Positions 42,372-53,026 are shown, numbered from the stretch's first letter. The stretch is DNA of 64,000 bases from Marvania coccoides (GCA_963854735.1 OY978102.1:1116001-1180000), one strand, 5' to 3'. Program-made: numbers and translations. Notes: generated by a model not told the origin, from the letters alone.

Positions 42372-42623
42372 ATGTCAATTTGTTTATCAGACGAGCCAGC
42401 GCTGCAATTTTGAGGGCATAATTGTGTTGTAATAATTGAATAAACTTTGGTTCTTGGTATTATTAGCAGCAGTATTGAACTTTTAATAATTGTACATCAA
42501 ATCACAACGGAAGCCATATATTTTCCAGCAAAAATAAATAAATCGACACGCCTGAATTGGAATGAAGAAAAGCTTAACAATGCAATGTAAATAAAAATAA
42601 AACACGGATTTATATATATATTA

Positions 42624-43790
42624 TCACGTACACGCCACGTCGTCTGCACCCCACAGACTAAGTTTTTTCAAGAATAAATATTTTGCAGGTTTTCCAACAC
42701 GCCAGTTTGCGTGCGCCCACCAGGCCGTTGAATTGAAATTTTCCATGGTGGCACCATTGGGAAAGTAGCGCATGGGGAGTACCATGTGCACAAACTCCTG
42801 AGTACCGAAAATTGAAGGATTGAGAGCGTCCAACAATGCCTGGTTCATCGATGGCTGGTTCAGCCCTGCGCCCAGCAGGGTGAGCTTGTACCACCGCTCA
42901 AGGAACCAGTTGCTTCCGAACCGATTGGCCATGACGTACACAAAACACGAGCACATCTGAGTGTCCAAGGGGTTGCGAGAATTTGCCGAGTCGTTGGTTA
43001 TGATCAAATCCAATGAAGGGATGCGAGGGGGTAAGAACTCGAAAGGGTCTTTGATGGGCACGCTGTCCACGTCTTGCCACAGCACGTTGTAGCCACGCTG
43101 CACAAAGTACTGCATCAGCATCGCCCTGCCGACGGTGAAGCGGCGGTAATCCGACGAGTTGTAGGACTGCGCGCCCTTCATGGTGCGCTGCGGCCACGAA
43201 AGGGGCTTTGCCACGTGCAGCGGCCCAATGCGCTGCGACAGAATAGTGTACGCCTGGCAGTCGACTGCGAGAAACAAGACGTTGTTGCGGCCCAACCTTT
43301 CGTACGCCCGCCAAAGGTTGACCGCAAAATCGACATAGCCGCAGTTGGTCTGAACGAGCACGATGTTGTTGTCTTCTTGCAGTTTCTCCAGCTGTTCGCA
43401 GGGCACCCACACGTCCAGCGGTTCTTGAGAAGGCGAGCACCAATCCAGCACAGAGGAATAGTCCTGCGCAAAAAAGAGGGAAACCTTACAATAAGAACAT
43501 AAAGGAAATGACGGTGAAAGATTGCACCCGTTAACAATCAACGTTGTTTGACTTGCCCAGAGAGGTGATGCAGCAAGCGAGCATGCCGTGCTGCGCGGAG
43601 GCTCCATGGAGACATCTTCCGCCTCAAGTGAGTTGGAGTGATAGCGTATGTGCTCGCAGAACGCAATGATGAGCCCAGCGCATAAAATTGGGATCAAAAT
43701 GCTGCGCACTTTTGCCATATTTCGCTCAGCAACTCCGGCTGGCGGGGTGTACAAGTTTCCTTTCATTTCAAAGGAACGGGAAGACCTCAT
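42624..43790 (-). CDS. GT77-like nucleotide-diphospho-sugar transferase
   Basis: This is a type II membrane protein starting MRSSRSFEMKGNLY (ATG 43788-43790; the frame upstream has only TTG), with an anchor at VRSILIPILCAGLIIAF. The luminal domain has NNVLFLAVDCQAY, the RGYNVLWQDVDSVPIKDPFE block with an intact D-x-D for Mn and nucleotide sugar, then CSCFVYVMANRFGSNWFL and NQALLDAL. These are the landmarks of the GT77 (PF03407) family that includes plant cell-wall arabinosyl-, xylosyl- and galactosyltransferases. The frame is open throughout (388 residues), but 43464-43556 looks like a 93-base intron with a GC donor (GCAAGT) and a TTTTTTGCGCAG acceptor; splicing it gives 357 residues. The donor sugar is unknown. 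Confidence 0.88.
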   Translation of the reverse strand: MRSSRSFEMKGNLYTPPAGVAERNMAKVRSILIPILCAGLIIAFCEHIRYHSNSLEAEDVSMEPPRSTACSLAASPLWASQTTLIVNGCNLSPSFPLCSYCKVSLFFAQDYSSVLDWCSPSQEPLDVWVPCEQLEKLQEDNNIVLVQTNCGYVDFAVNLWRAYERLGRNNVLFLAVDCQAYTILSQRIGPLHVAKPLSWPQRTMKGAQSYNSSDYRRFTVGRAMLMQYFVQRGYNVLWQDVDSVPIKDPFEFLPPRIPSLDLIITNDSANSRNPLDTQMCSCFVYVMANRFGSNWFLERWYKLTLLGAGLNQPSMNQALLDALNPSIFGTQEFVHMVLPMRYFPNGATMENFNSTAWWAHANWRVGKPAKYLFLKKLSLWGADDVACT

Positions 43791-44274
43791 TGTGCGCAAT
43801 ATCTTTGCGAATAGTGGCTTTTTTTATTTTAAGTGTCAAATGGCCCCCAATGGAAAAAAGAATTGAGCGGTAGTACTAGAACGAATTCGCAACGGAACCC
43901 TAGTTGTCCTTCGGAAATTTAGAGCCAATCTGGCGTTTTTCCGCTGTGCTTTATGTTATTATCAAATTAATTTGACTCTCAAGGGCTTTTCGTCAATGCT
44001 GGAACATGCGTCAGCTGTGGACGCAGACCCCCAAAAGGACCTGCCATAGCACAGCATTGGGGGGAAACGCGAAATTATATAGTTTCTCCCTTATTTCTTT
44101 AGGTTATTTGACGAAAACTTAGAATCGAGCAGCAGAATATCATTTCTCAGCGCAACGTCGATTTTCCTCGATCGGTTGGAACCCCCATTTTTTCCCCGCC
44201 GCATTCACACTTGCGCAGCCTCTTCGATTTTCATTTGAGTCGTTTACTGAATAAATGATGCGATAATAAATGCG
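43791..44274. promoter_or_regulatory. Divergent promoter between GT77-like and SGNH-like genes
   Basis: A 484-base interval between the start codons of two divergent secretory-pathway genes, which would let them be co-regulated. No known element is recognised. Confidence 0.4.
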
Positions 44275-45396
44275 ATGAAGGCCTCCAGTTCCCCAAAATC
44301 CAGGTTTGGAAGCAGTGTGGGCCGGTCTGTCGGCATCCCGATTTTAGTATCAATTATTTACTTCTCGGCGGTCGGGTTTGAGCTGAAAGGTAGCGAACAG
44401 TCTCATAAAATAGTGCCTGCGTGCTCCGGCATTCTAAATGGGACATGGGTGCGGCAGGTGATGAATTCCACCAACACGTCGAGCTTGGAACTTTGGCAGT
44501 TTAATTCGTCGAGTCTGTGCGATTTGAACTCGCTGGACATTGAGCCCATTGTGCAGCGGTTGCGCAATCGAACGATCTATTTCATTGGAGACTCGCTAAT
44601 GAGAAATTTCATGAACAGCGTGGTTGATGTTTTAAAACCAGGGGACTGCGCCTTCAGCCAGCCGCTGGCTATGCTGGTGAACGGCACGGTACAGGCGCCA
44701 TTCAAAACGTACAGGGACCCGTCGTGCGTGCTGAGGCGGCCTGAAGGCTGGAATGACGGCACCGTGCACTTTGAAGCTCCGTTGAATTTGACACTGACGT
44801 TCCTGTGGAACCCATGGTGGGAAATATTTATTATAATATTGTACTTGTGTTTGCTTTTTCTCACAATTTTTACTTTCGATTTTTATTTGCGCAGGTACCC
44901 GCCCTGGAATATAAACATCGGCAGCGAGTCGGCTGCACAGAGCAACAAGCCCTGCGTAGACCGCCTGGAGGATCTCGGCATCCCGGTGCGGATGGCTGAG
45001 TACGTCAAGACGCAGACGGTGACAAGAAACTGCGCGTGTGTAAAGTCTATGTTGCAGAATCTTTCTACCTTCGATGAAAGCTCGTTGTTCGTCGTCACCT
45101 ACCCAGCACTGACTCAACAGACCCCTTCGGCAGATGAATACATGCGCACTACGTTTCCTTTGGTGCTGCAATCTTTCAAAGGTCGGGTTGTTTTCATTTC
45201 GCACCTCCAGGACCAAAATGTCGTCGATGTGGTGAAAATTTTGCAAACTTTGCACATCCCCCATGTTTACTACGGAGACGCTGCCGTCGCCCGACCAGAA
45301 ACTTGGTATGATAAGCTTCACGTCTCTGGGCCCCTTCAGTGGATCGCTGGCAAGAGCACTTTATCACGTCTGGCCAGCTTGTCGCCATCTGATTAG
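44275..45396 (+). CDS. SGNH/GDSL-type (TBL/PC-esterase-like) glycan acyl-modifying protein
   Basis: Two exons (44275-44816, 44895-45396) give 347 residues. An N-terminal hydrophobic segment (IPILVSIIYFSAVGF) acts as signal or anchor. The SGNH motif is IYFIGDSLMRNF, with serine in the nucleophile position. The C-terminal Asp-His pair is in WYDKLHVSG, the D-x-x-H that completes the triad. Many N-glycosylation sequons are present. This layout is that of trichome-birefringence-like polysaccharide O-acetyltransferases and related SGNH proteins. The 78-base intron (44817-44894) is divisible by three and contains no stop, so an unspliced message would stay in frame and insert a hydrophobic helix. 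It is divergent from the GT77-like gene. Confidence 0.82.
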   Translation: MKASSSPKSRFGSSVGRSVGIPILVSIIYFSAVGFELKGSEQSHKIVPACSGILNGTWVRQVMNSTNTSSLELWQFNSSSLCDLNSLDIEPIVQRLRNRTIYFIGDSLMRNFMNSVVDVLKPGDCAFSQPLAMLVNGTVQAPFKTYRDPSCVLRRPEGWNDGTVHFEAPLNLTLTFLWNPWWEIFIIILYLCLLFLTIFTFDFYLRRYPPWNINIGSESAAQSNKPCVDRLEDLGIPVRMAEYVKTQTVTRNCACVKSMLQNLSTFDESSLFVVTYPALTQQTPSADEYMRTTFPLVLQSFKGRVVFISHLQDQNVVDVVKILQTLHIPHVYYGDAAVARPETWYDKLHVSGPLQWIAGKSTLSRLASLSPSD

Positions 45397-46080
45397 CGTC
45401 TGAGACTCGTGTAGAATAAAAATGTATGAATGAAAAAACAAAATTAATTTTAACGAATACTTGTTTGTGCCTATTGGCTCGTTTTTTTGCTTTGCAGCAT
45501 CAGTGTAATAATCTCCAAGCGTCAAAGAAATGAAGCGTAAAAACCAATTACAGACAGCTATATAGAAGCAATGGCAGGGTAATGCTGCACATCTGAAAGC
45601 TTTTTTTGTCTTGGAAAAAAGAACTGACCCGGTTCTCCGTAAGGCTGCAGATGACTTTGCTGCAGGCAGCTTTGTTCCCTGGACACACACTAATATATAT
45701 TATTGCGTATTGTATAGCCACCTACGGCTTACTTTGCCGCCCGCTCTCCAAACACAGCATGTTCTGTGCAGAGCAGAGGCAAGCAAGTGCTGGCTAGCTG
45801 GTCAGCTCCCAGCTTATGTTGCGCCAGATAGTATTTATAGTAGATTCAAGATGTAAGCTGGCAAAAGAAAGCATTACATAAACCAAGGCAAATACAAGGA
45901 GATATTATAAATCATTAATAAAATTACTAATTTCCTTTAGAAAGTCTGCATGAAGCTGAGCTCTTAAAAAGCACAGTCATTAGAATATCACAATTACAAA
46001 ACTCTAGTACTCATGCTACTCGCTGTGTGGAAACAAAACCCTACTGCACCGCTGAAATACACTTTCTCTCCGTGAAAAAA
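45397..46080. other. Convergent intergenic region
   Basis: AT-rich, tail-to-tail between the SGNH-like and methyltransferase genes. Short overlapping open frames at 45600-45860 show no recognisable domain. Nothing else is seen. Confidence 0.45.
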
Positions 46081-47110
46081 CTAACAGTCGCTGCGCAAGT
46101 GCTTGTGAATGTCCCATGCAGTCTGGTTGCCGATCAAAGAAAACTCCACACAGGCGTACCCCTCGCAACCCCACTGATTTCGCTCCTTGTGGAAGATGTA
46201 AAACTTTGCGAGGTTGGCGTTGCTGAAAAAGTTGCGAATGTGTTTCGCGCCCACCCCGTGAATTTCGACAATGACCTGGCCCACACTGAGCTCTCCTTTA
46301 CGAATTGCGCTCCAAATGGTTTCGAACGCATAATATTCGCAGCCCTCGCAATCGACCTTCAACACGTCGATGTGCCGTTCCTTGTGGTCCAAACGCGCCA
46401 TAACTTCAGGCAACGTGAAGAGAGGGTTGGATTCGCCGGTGACCTTGTTTTCAAAAACTTGGGTGCCGTTGCGAGTGAGCCCCCAAGGGTGGAAAGTAAC
46501 GCCGTGCTTGACCGCCAAGGCGTTGAAATCAGAAGAGGGGCCCGTGGGGTCAAAGGTGTGGATTTCACAGTCGAAGTTGTCACGTATGCTCTCCTCAAAC
46601 GAAAAGTCGCCGTTGCTGCCGATGGAGTACACGAGGCACTTGCGGGACGTGAAAAAGTTGTTTGGGCCACAAATGAATTTTCCGCCGTCTCCGAAAGGCC
46701 GACCGATGCGCTGCTCCAGCGGGCAGCTCCACGACATCTCAAATCTACAGAGGATGGGCGGGAAATGAAGGAGACGTCAATATACAAGGCAGCTGTGAGC
46801 GGGCTCAGGGTTTAGGGTAAGGGCAGCAAAACTATTAATAATCTCACGGGTCGTATAGTGTTTTGTTCTTTACAAATTCTTCCTCGTTTTGAAGTGCCAG
46901 CCGGCGCAGCTCAAGAGAGGCATCCCTGACGCCCGTGAGTTCTCTCCAAGTTGAAATGCAGTTGGTAGAAGAAGAGGGCGAGCTGACGACGGCCTGCGAA
47001 TTGCCCACTGAGGGACACTTCCAGACGAAAATAGTGATGAAAACCAGAAAGAGAACGGGCAAAAAATAACTACGGTGGTGCAGGCTGCCAAAGGTCGGTG
47101 AGGCAGACAT
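46081..47110 (-). CDS. METTL24/FkbM-like membrane-anchored methyltransferase
   Basis: Two exons (46848-47110, 46081-46744) give 308 residues. The start MSASPTFGSLHHRSYF is followed by a single anchor (LPVLFLVFITIFVW), which predicts a luminal enzyme. The domain starts at CPLEQRIGRPFGDGGKFICG, typical of METTL24-like proteins. The SAM-binding core follows (CLVYSIGSNGDFSFEE, CEIHTFDPTG), then HIDVLKVDCEGCEYYAF, the D-x-E-G motif of FkbM-type O-methyltransferases, and VGQVIVEIHG. Enzymes of this group O-methylate sugars or small molecules. Given its neighbours, methylation of a secreted glycan is the best inference. The intron is GT-AG and in phase. Confidence 0.87.
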
Positions 47111-47531
47111 CGAGAATGCGCGAATTGATGTATGGTGAAGCTGTTGGTTTATATCTATATAATATAAAATTTTAATCCAAAAAAACGTTGAAAAATGATG
47201 AAAAAAGCCTAGCGGAAGGCACTGCGACAACAACGACGGAGCAGAAGAAGCTGATGATGGGTGGCCAAGCTTGGGCCTTTACAGCTTGAAAATTTTGTAA
47301 TAGCGTATCTATAGACAGATTGAAGCGCAGCAAAATTTGTGCATTGAACAACGAGTGAAAACTCTCAACTTGATGGAGTTGTGGCTCCGTGATGGGCTGT
47401 GGGGGCTGCAGCTGCGTGCTGTGGTACGGCGGGGGGGGGTAAAATTCTGGAAATTGTCTCTCGGCCCGCGAAATCGCGCGCGGCTCTTCGATTAACTCTT
47501 CGGGCGCCCCCCCGACGACATCGGCCGCGCC
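47111..47531. other. Region between methyltransferase promoter and transposase
   Basis: The first part is the methyltransferase upstream region. From about 47400 the base composition becomes GC-rich (a run of nine G at about 47431), probably the left end of the mobile element. I could not identify terminal inverted repeats. Confidence 0.4.
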
Positions 47532-48038
47532 ATGGACCCGTTTCGCGAGGAGGACGCCCTCTTGATCGACCGATCTTGGAGACGTCGACCTGGAAGTCGT
47601 CGCGGACGAGGCTGCGGCGCCGCGGTGGGACGACCTCATAGAGCTGTCCTCCGAGGGCCTGCGAGCCGCGTTCCAGCGGCTCGCAGGGGAGGCGCTGAGG
47701 GCCGTCAAGGAGGTGGTGAGGGTCGCCGGAGGAGGTGGTGCGCACCTCCTCCGGCTTCCAGAGGCTCAAGAACGAGATGGTCTTCGGCATGTACAAGTTT
47801 TTCGACCTGGATTTGGCGGGGCAGCACGCGCAGCACCTCCCGGAGGGGCGCCTCCCGTGCCCCTACTGCGGCCGCCCCACGCTGGTGAGCAAGGGGGGCA
47901 TGTACGACCGCCCGCGCTACCTGACGTCGCTGGAGGGCCAGACGTACGTGCTGCTGTACAAGCTGTGCTGCCCGGACTGCCCCGGTGAGAGCTGCGTCGC
48001 CGATTTTCGAAAGTTTGCCAGGGCGCCGCCCCTCGCAG

Positions 48039-48061
48039 TTTTTTTTTTTTTTTTTTTTTTT
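48039..48061. repeat. T23 homopolymer in transposase intron 1
   Basis: An uninterrupted run of 23 T, well upstream of the acceptor of the first transposase intron. Run length may be affected by sequencing. Confidence 0.9.
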
Positions 48062-48379
48062 ACGCCTCTCTCCGATTCTTTGCCGTGCAGCTGCGCCTCA
48101 GGGCAAGCGCAGCGCGTATTGCTACACCCAAAGCCCCAGCTCCACGCAGAATTGCGGCGCCGGGGCCTGGGCTGGATCGTGGATGGTGTCGACATCAAAT
48201 TCACGAGGAACACCGGCATCCCCAAGGACCTGCTGGCGTAAGCCGTGTCCCTGGCCACCGCCGGCAACGGCCCCATTGAGTTGCGCATCGCACTCTATTT
48301 TTCCTCCTCTCTCGTGCCAGAAAACGCATTTATTGAGGCGATAATGCCTCTTTAAGGGAGAGCGCCAGAAAATGGGGCC

Positions 48380-48404
48380 TTTTTTTTTTTTTTTTTTTTT
48401 TTTT
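48380..48404. repeat. T25 homopolymer in transposase intron 2
   Basis: An uninterrupted run of 25 T just before the acceptor (about 48418) of the second transposase intron, where it would act as the polypyrimidine tract. Confidence 0.9.
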
Positions 48405-49159
48405 CGCCCCTTTTCAGAGGATCGCCAAAGCCCTGCGGGAAACCATGTTTAACCGGCGGACGGAGAAGCTCCTGTGGGCCCTTGAAAAGCTGGCATCTCT
48501 GCAGAAGAACTCGGTCTCTTACGTCCACCACAACTACCAGGAGCTGGTGCGGGAGCTCTTCCTGGACCGGCCCATGGATCTGCTCCCCCGGCTCCCCAGC
48601 GTTACCTGTCTGGCGGCCCTCATCAACGCAGCGGTGCACGCCCAGATGCCCTACAAGGAGGCCTGCCTGGCGGGCGTGGACGCCGGCAGGGATCGCTTTA
48701 TCGCTATTGATGAGACCTTCAGCACGGTGAATGGTGTCTTTTCCAACGGCAACAGGAGCTTAAAGGCCGTTCTGGTCGTCAGCAACGGTGACGGGGAGCA
48801 GTGCCTCTCGGCGTGGCTGCAGAGCGTGGAGATGTCGGAGGTGCAGGGCTACCTGCAGCGCTGGAAGGAAAGCATTGTGCCGTCGGGGGGCAGGCTGCCG
48901 AGGGTCGTCTACGTGGACTGGGTGGAGGGCATGGCGGCGGCAGTAAACGCTGTTTTCCCCGACGCTGTCGTGGCGCAGGACATCTGGCACATCCTCAACC
49001 GCTTCAGCGAAGCTGCCCACGAACGCAGCGATGTGAACGAGTTGGCCCGTTTAAAGGGCCTGCTGGGGAAGGTTGCCTTGGAAGTCGGCAATTTGATGCT
49101 GGGGAGCGGCAACGCTGTGCAGTGCGATGTACCTGTGCCTGGGGCGGCCCAGGCTTGGC

Positions 49160-50200
49160 AAACCTTGAAGCGCGCGCAAAGGGCCGCCTTAATTTCCAGT
49201 GCACGCCGCTGCACATTGCGGCCACCATGGGCCACGTGGACTTGGTGGACCTGTTCATCAAATCCTCAGCCGACGTAGAGTCCGCCGACGAGCTGGGCGA
49301 CAAGGCCATTCACCACGCCAATAGGCAAAATCGGAGCCTTGCAGTCATGGATCTGATTATCGCCGCTGGGTCGAGCATCGAAAAATGCAACGCCTTAAGA
49401 ATTGACGCGCTTGGACATCGCAGGTGCCAAAGGCCACAACGCCACCGTGCGTTGTTTGCTGCAAGCAGGAGCGGCGTTGAATCGATATGTACACCACCAC
49501 ACCGCCCTGCACCAGTCTGCCGAGCGTGGCCACTTGGCAGTGCTGGAGTTCCTTCGTAACGCTGGCACACCTGTCAACGCGCAGGATTATCGCGGCGTCA
49601 CTCCAATTTATTTAGCCGCTGTGCATGGCCATTTGGACGCAGTGGGAGTCCTTCTAGATGCCGGAGAAAATCCAAACGCCCAAGCGAAAGTGAAGCGCAC
49701 CCCGCTGCTGGTGGCGGCAGTGAATGGACATACGTGGAAGTCGCAGCGCTGCTGATCGAAGCTGGAGCGGAGGTAGACCTAGCAGGAGCGAACCTGCCCG
49801 GTGCAGACGAGCTGGAAGGGCACAGCATGTTGGAAGAGCCATGGGCGGGGAAACTTTTCTCGATTCCGTGCTTGCATCTGACGACGATGTCACTTTGTGG
49901 CATCGTGGCTCGCTGCGAAAATTCGACGCTACTCTGGGAGCCGCGGGCTGCCGCGGCTGGGCCAGACTGCCTGTTAGCCGCCGTGGTCTGGAGTCAGCCC
50001 TTCTGCCGGTATGGCTGCTCAACTCGGAGGACCTGCCACTGATTGTTGCGAGGTTGGAGGGCGCGATAAATGATAAAGTGCAGGGCATTCTGCGCTGCCT
50101 GAACCGCCTCCTGCCGTGCTTTGAAGCTGAGCTGCGCATGGCGATCCTGGACCAGGCACTGCGCTTTAGGGTTATAAAAACTAGCTTCAAGAATCATGAA
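49160..50200 (+). pseudogene. Ankyrin-repeat gene relic with several frameshifts
   Basis: Ankyrin repeats run on in order but in changing frames: CTPLHIAATMGHVDLVDLFI (49200-49380), TRLDIAGAKGHNATVRCLLQ, TALHQSAERGHLAVLEFLRN and TPIYLAAVHGHLDAVGVLLD (49400-49725), then EVAALLIEAGAEVDLAGANL (about 49735-49850). A non-ankyrin C-terminal piece follows (FLDSVLASDDDVTLWHRGSL, VWLLNSEDLPLIVARLEGA) up to about 50200 in yet another frame. At least three shifts (near 49395, 49730 and 49840) mean it is not a working gene. No 5' part is seen; the transposase sequence takes its place. Confidence 0.75.
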
Positions 50201-50814
50201 GATCAAAGTATATTTCCATGCCTCTCAAGATCCCCCCCCCTTAAATTTCGCTGGTGCATCAAATGTAACAAGTTCGGGGGGAAATTGAGTCACGTTTCCA
50301 AAATAGATTTGTAAGGTAACCAATTCGATATGCGCAGTCGGTTGACGCCAACTGCACCCGAATACGGTAACCCCTAACTTAGAACTTTCTAAAAGCTGGC
50401 CAGGAACTATGTTGTTTGACACCCGCGGGGGAGCATTCTCACCCCTGGGTCTTGCAGCGGCATGCCGGCTCTGAAAATTTTAAACAGGCAAAAAAATATT
50501 TCTCCCACAATTTTTCTCCCACAGCTTCCTTCTTGTCTTGCAGAGGGCGCCTACCTTCTTTATTCACAATGCGCCTTACCGTCCTCACAGCTGTCATCTT
50601 AGCGGCGCTTATACCCATACATACATACATACATTACAGGTTTAAAGTCCGCACAAAGAAGCAGCTAAGGCAACATAGCAGACTGGCACCGAAGTGCAAG
50701 CAGAAATAATAATAATAAATTGATGAATGAAAATGAGAATAAAGAAAGACCAAAGAAAAACCAACCGCTAAAAGAAACAGAGAAAAGAATAACAAAGGAA
50801 AAGAAAAGAAAAGC
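50201..50814. other. Gene-free stretch with short microsatellites
   Basis: Contains about five ATAC units near 50611-50634 and AAT repeats near 50706-50718. The AAT repeat lies just beyond the 3' end of the minus-strand LINE relic and may be its tail. No gene is seen. Confidence 0.45.
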
Positions 50815-51150
50815 TTATATCCAACCACGCAGCTTCTCGTACTCGCCAGCGTCATGGCTGGCTTTAATGAAAGAAGCAACCTGCTTCGGAGCTTGCTGCA
50901 GAAACTGAAAAAGATTCAAAGGAGAATAAGGGGAAGACGAAGAAGAAGATGGCGCGTCAGGGAATAAAGATGGGTAGGATGCCCGCATTGCTGCCAACGA
51001 AGGGCATGTGCAATGAAAAACCATGTGCTCTTCGTCCTCGCAAGAACCAGAAGCACACAAGCGGCATGTCCGATGCGAATGCGGCCGCCCAATGTAGCGC
51101 CCCGTCTCCACCCCAAGATGATGAGAGCTGCAGCGGAATCTTCATCCACA
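50815..51150 (-). mobile_element. LINE (non-LTR retrotransposon) relic, C-terminal end of the ORF
   Basis: Minus-strand reading gives SSHHLGVETGRYIGRPHSHR, then TCRLCASGSCEDEEHMVFHC and a tail ending at 50815. This is the C-terminal zinc-knuckle region that follows the reverse transcriptase in many LINE families (R-x-C-x-x-C...E-D-E-x-H-x-x-F-x-C). Just upstream the frame meets a stop codon and no RT domain is seen, so this is a 5'-truncated, decayed copy. Confidence 0.8.
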
Positions 51151-51505
51151 AAAGTGCCAAGAACCGCCCGGGCAGAGGCGCCACTGGAGCTTCGCCTCAA
51201 CCTATGTAAATATATCCCATTATCAATTGGGAATACTATCAACAAACGAGAGTTAGGGGCGGCATGTCTCGGCTGCATGGCGCTGCTTTCTCGTTTCTAC
51301 CTTTCAATATTTATTTTTAGTACATTCGACTATTTGAAGAAATATTTATTTCGTATACAAGTAAGTGAAATCATCTATGGGTTGTTACTTCTGCACTCAA
51401 ATGATCTCTTCAGAATGAAAACAGTAAAAAATAATATCAAAATCTCGCAGTTTTCTATACCTTAAATACGTCACATGCCCTAAAGTTTTCCGATCTTCCT
51501 ATTCT
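51151..51505. other. Short intergenic region, AT-rich
   Basis: Separates the LINE relic from the 3' end of the ATRIP-like gene; nothing recognisable. Confidence 0.4.
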
Positions 51506-53026
51506 CTACCCCGACATGTACCTCACGCGGTGCTTCACCCCTCTGGCCAGGTACACCACGTCCTCGGTGGAGCAGCAGGGCACCCCGCCCCGCCGCCCAC
51601 TCGGCCCAGACGGCGCCAAACTGGCAGCAGCGGTGCTGGTGCCGATGGCATACGCCCAAGCGGCCACAGGGAGGGGCGGCGCCACCCCCAGCGCCGCCTC
51701 TTCTGGCCCCTGCAGCCGGCTCATTCTGCTGACTGCCGCCAACACACGCTGCGTGATGGCAGGGGAGACCAGCATTTCCTCGAGGCCAGCGACTGCCAGC
51801 GGAGTGTCCCGCTGCAGCAGGCCGCGCAGAAGGGTGAGGGACTCTTGCGCCAGGCGCAGGCGGCGCTGCCAGGCCGCTTGCGCAGCGTGCCCAGCGGGGA
51901 AGCGCCCGGCCGGAACCACAGCGGGGCTCAGCAGCGCCACCGCCGCGCCCTCCCCCTCGAACCGCACCGCGCTCTCCGCCAGCAGCACCAGCCGAATGGG
52001 CAGTGAATCCTCCGGCTGCAGATCCAAGCTGCCCTGCCCTGCTCCCGCTCCTTTCCCACCTCTTCCAGGGTTTCTACTCCTATTGTTGCTGTTGCTGAGG
52101 AGCTGCGCAAACACGCCGTCGCATCGCCGGGCCAGCAGCAGCGCGAGCACTTCCAGCGCCGACCGGGCCAGCGCGGTATCGTCCCTAGCAGCAGGTACCA
52201 ACACGAGGCAGCTTTGAACCACCGCTGCTGCCACCGCCGCTGCCCCCTGCCACCCCCGCTGCGCCGCTCTTTCGTCCCCTCGGGCATTGCCATTGGCCCC
52301 TTCAGCTGCTGCAGGTGCTGGATCCACTTCCATGGGCTGATTTGCGGCAGCTGGTGCTGCGCCAGCAGCGGCGGCGGCGATTTTCAATGGCGGCAGCACA
52401 GGATGAGAAATTCCGGCTGTAAACGCGGCTGCGACCTCCGTGTCTTGCAGGAGGAGGTGCAGCAGGGTGAGCGCAGCCGCGCGGCGCTCCGGTGGGGCTC
52501 GGAGGAGCTCCAGGGCTGCGCCAGAAGTCAGCAGCGGCAGGAGGTGCGACCGCTGAGAACCTGGCAGCGCTGCGGCTGCCAGCGCGCATGCTACGCCTGC
52601 TGCGCTTTCCAGGAGGTCATAGCTACGGTGTTGGCCCAGCAGCGCGGCGCCGGTGACCAAAGCGAGCAGCCCTGTTCCTCTTTTGTTGTGTAGAGGAGCT
52701 GCTCCGCCAGCAGCCGCCGCTGCGGCAGCGCCCAAGCTCACTAGCGTAGCAGCTGCTGAGTGGATCCCCGCGTCGGGGAACCGCTGGAGGGACCGTCCTG
52801 CTGCTCCATTGCCGCCAGCCCCGCCATTCAAAGCCAAAATTCCAGAAATTCCTCCGCCGCCAAGGGAGGAAACCGACGAAAATGTGACTCGATTAGAAGG
52901 GGCAGCCAAGGCTACCAGGGTGGTTGTGGGGCACCCGCATGACGCCAGCGCCGCGTCCCTGCAGCCCGCGTCCTCCTCCACGAGGCGTTGAATGACGCTG
53001 AGTGCCGCCGCCGCCAACGCCACTTT

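Larger units (their letters stand above)
47532..49150 (+). mobile_element. Zinc-ribbon DDE-type transposase gene, damaged and 3'-truncated
   Basis: The frame can be followed across two introns (47985-48101 and 48238-48419). The N-terminal part has a zinc ribbon (CPYCGRPTLVSKGGMYDRPR, later CCPDCP), like the DUF6729-type domain of algal and fungal transposons. After splicing, the catalytic part reads RFIAIDETFSTVNG (first Asp), RVVYVDWVEGMAAAVNAVF (second Asp) and QDIWHILNRFSE, an RNase-H-fold transposase pattern. Upstream of 47735 the coding frame is broken twice: near 47570, and at 47700-47725 where a repeat of GAGGTGGTG shifts frame. The catalytic domain stops abruptly at about 49150 with no final Glu block and runs into ankyrin sequence. 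Probably non-functional. The exact superfamily (KDZ-like, MULE-like) is not settled. Confidence 0.7.

Noticed and set aside
45600..45860. Two overlapping short open frames in the SGNH/methyltransferase gap
   Set aside because: No domain, no splice support, overlapping frames open by chance.
51516..52217. Plus-strand frames opposite the ATRIP-like gene (233 and 158 codons)
   Set aside because: Low-complexity antisense shadows of CAG/GCC-rich coding sequence.
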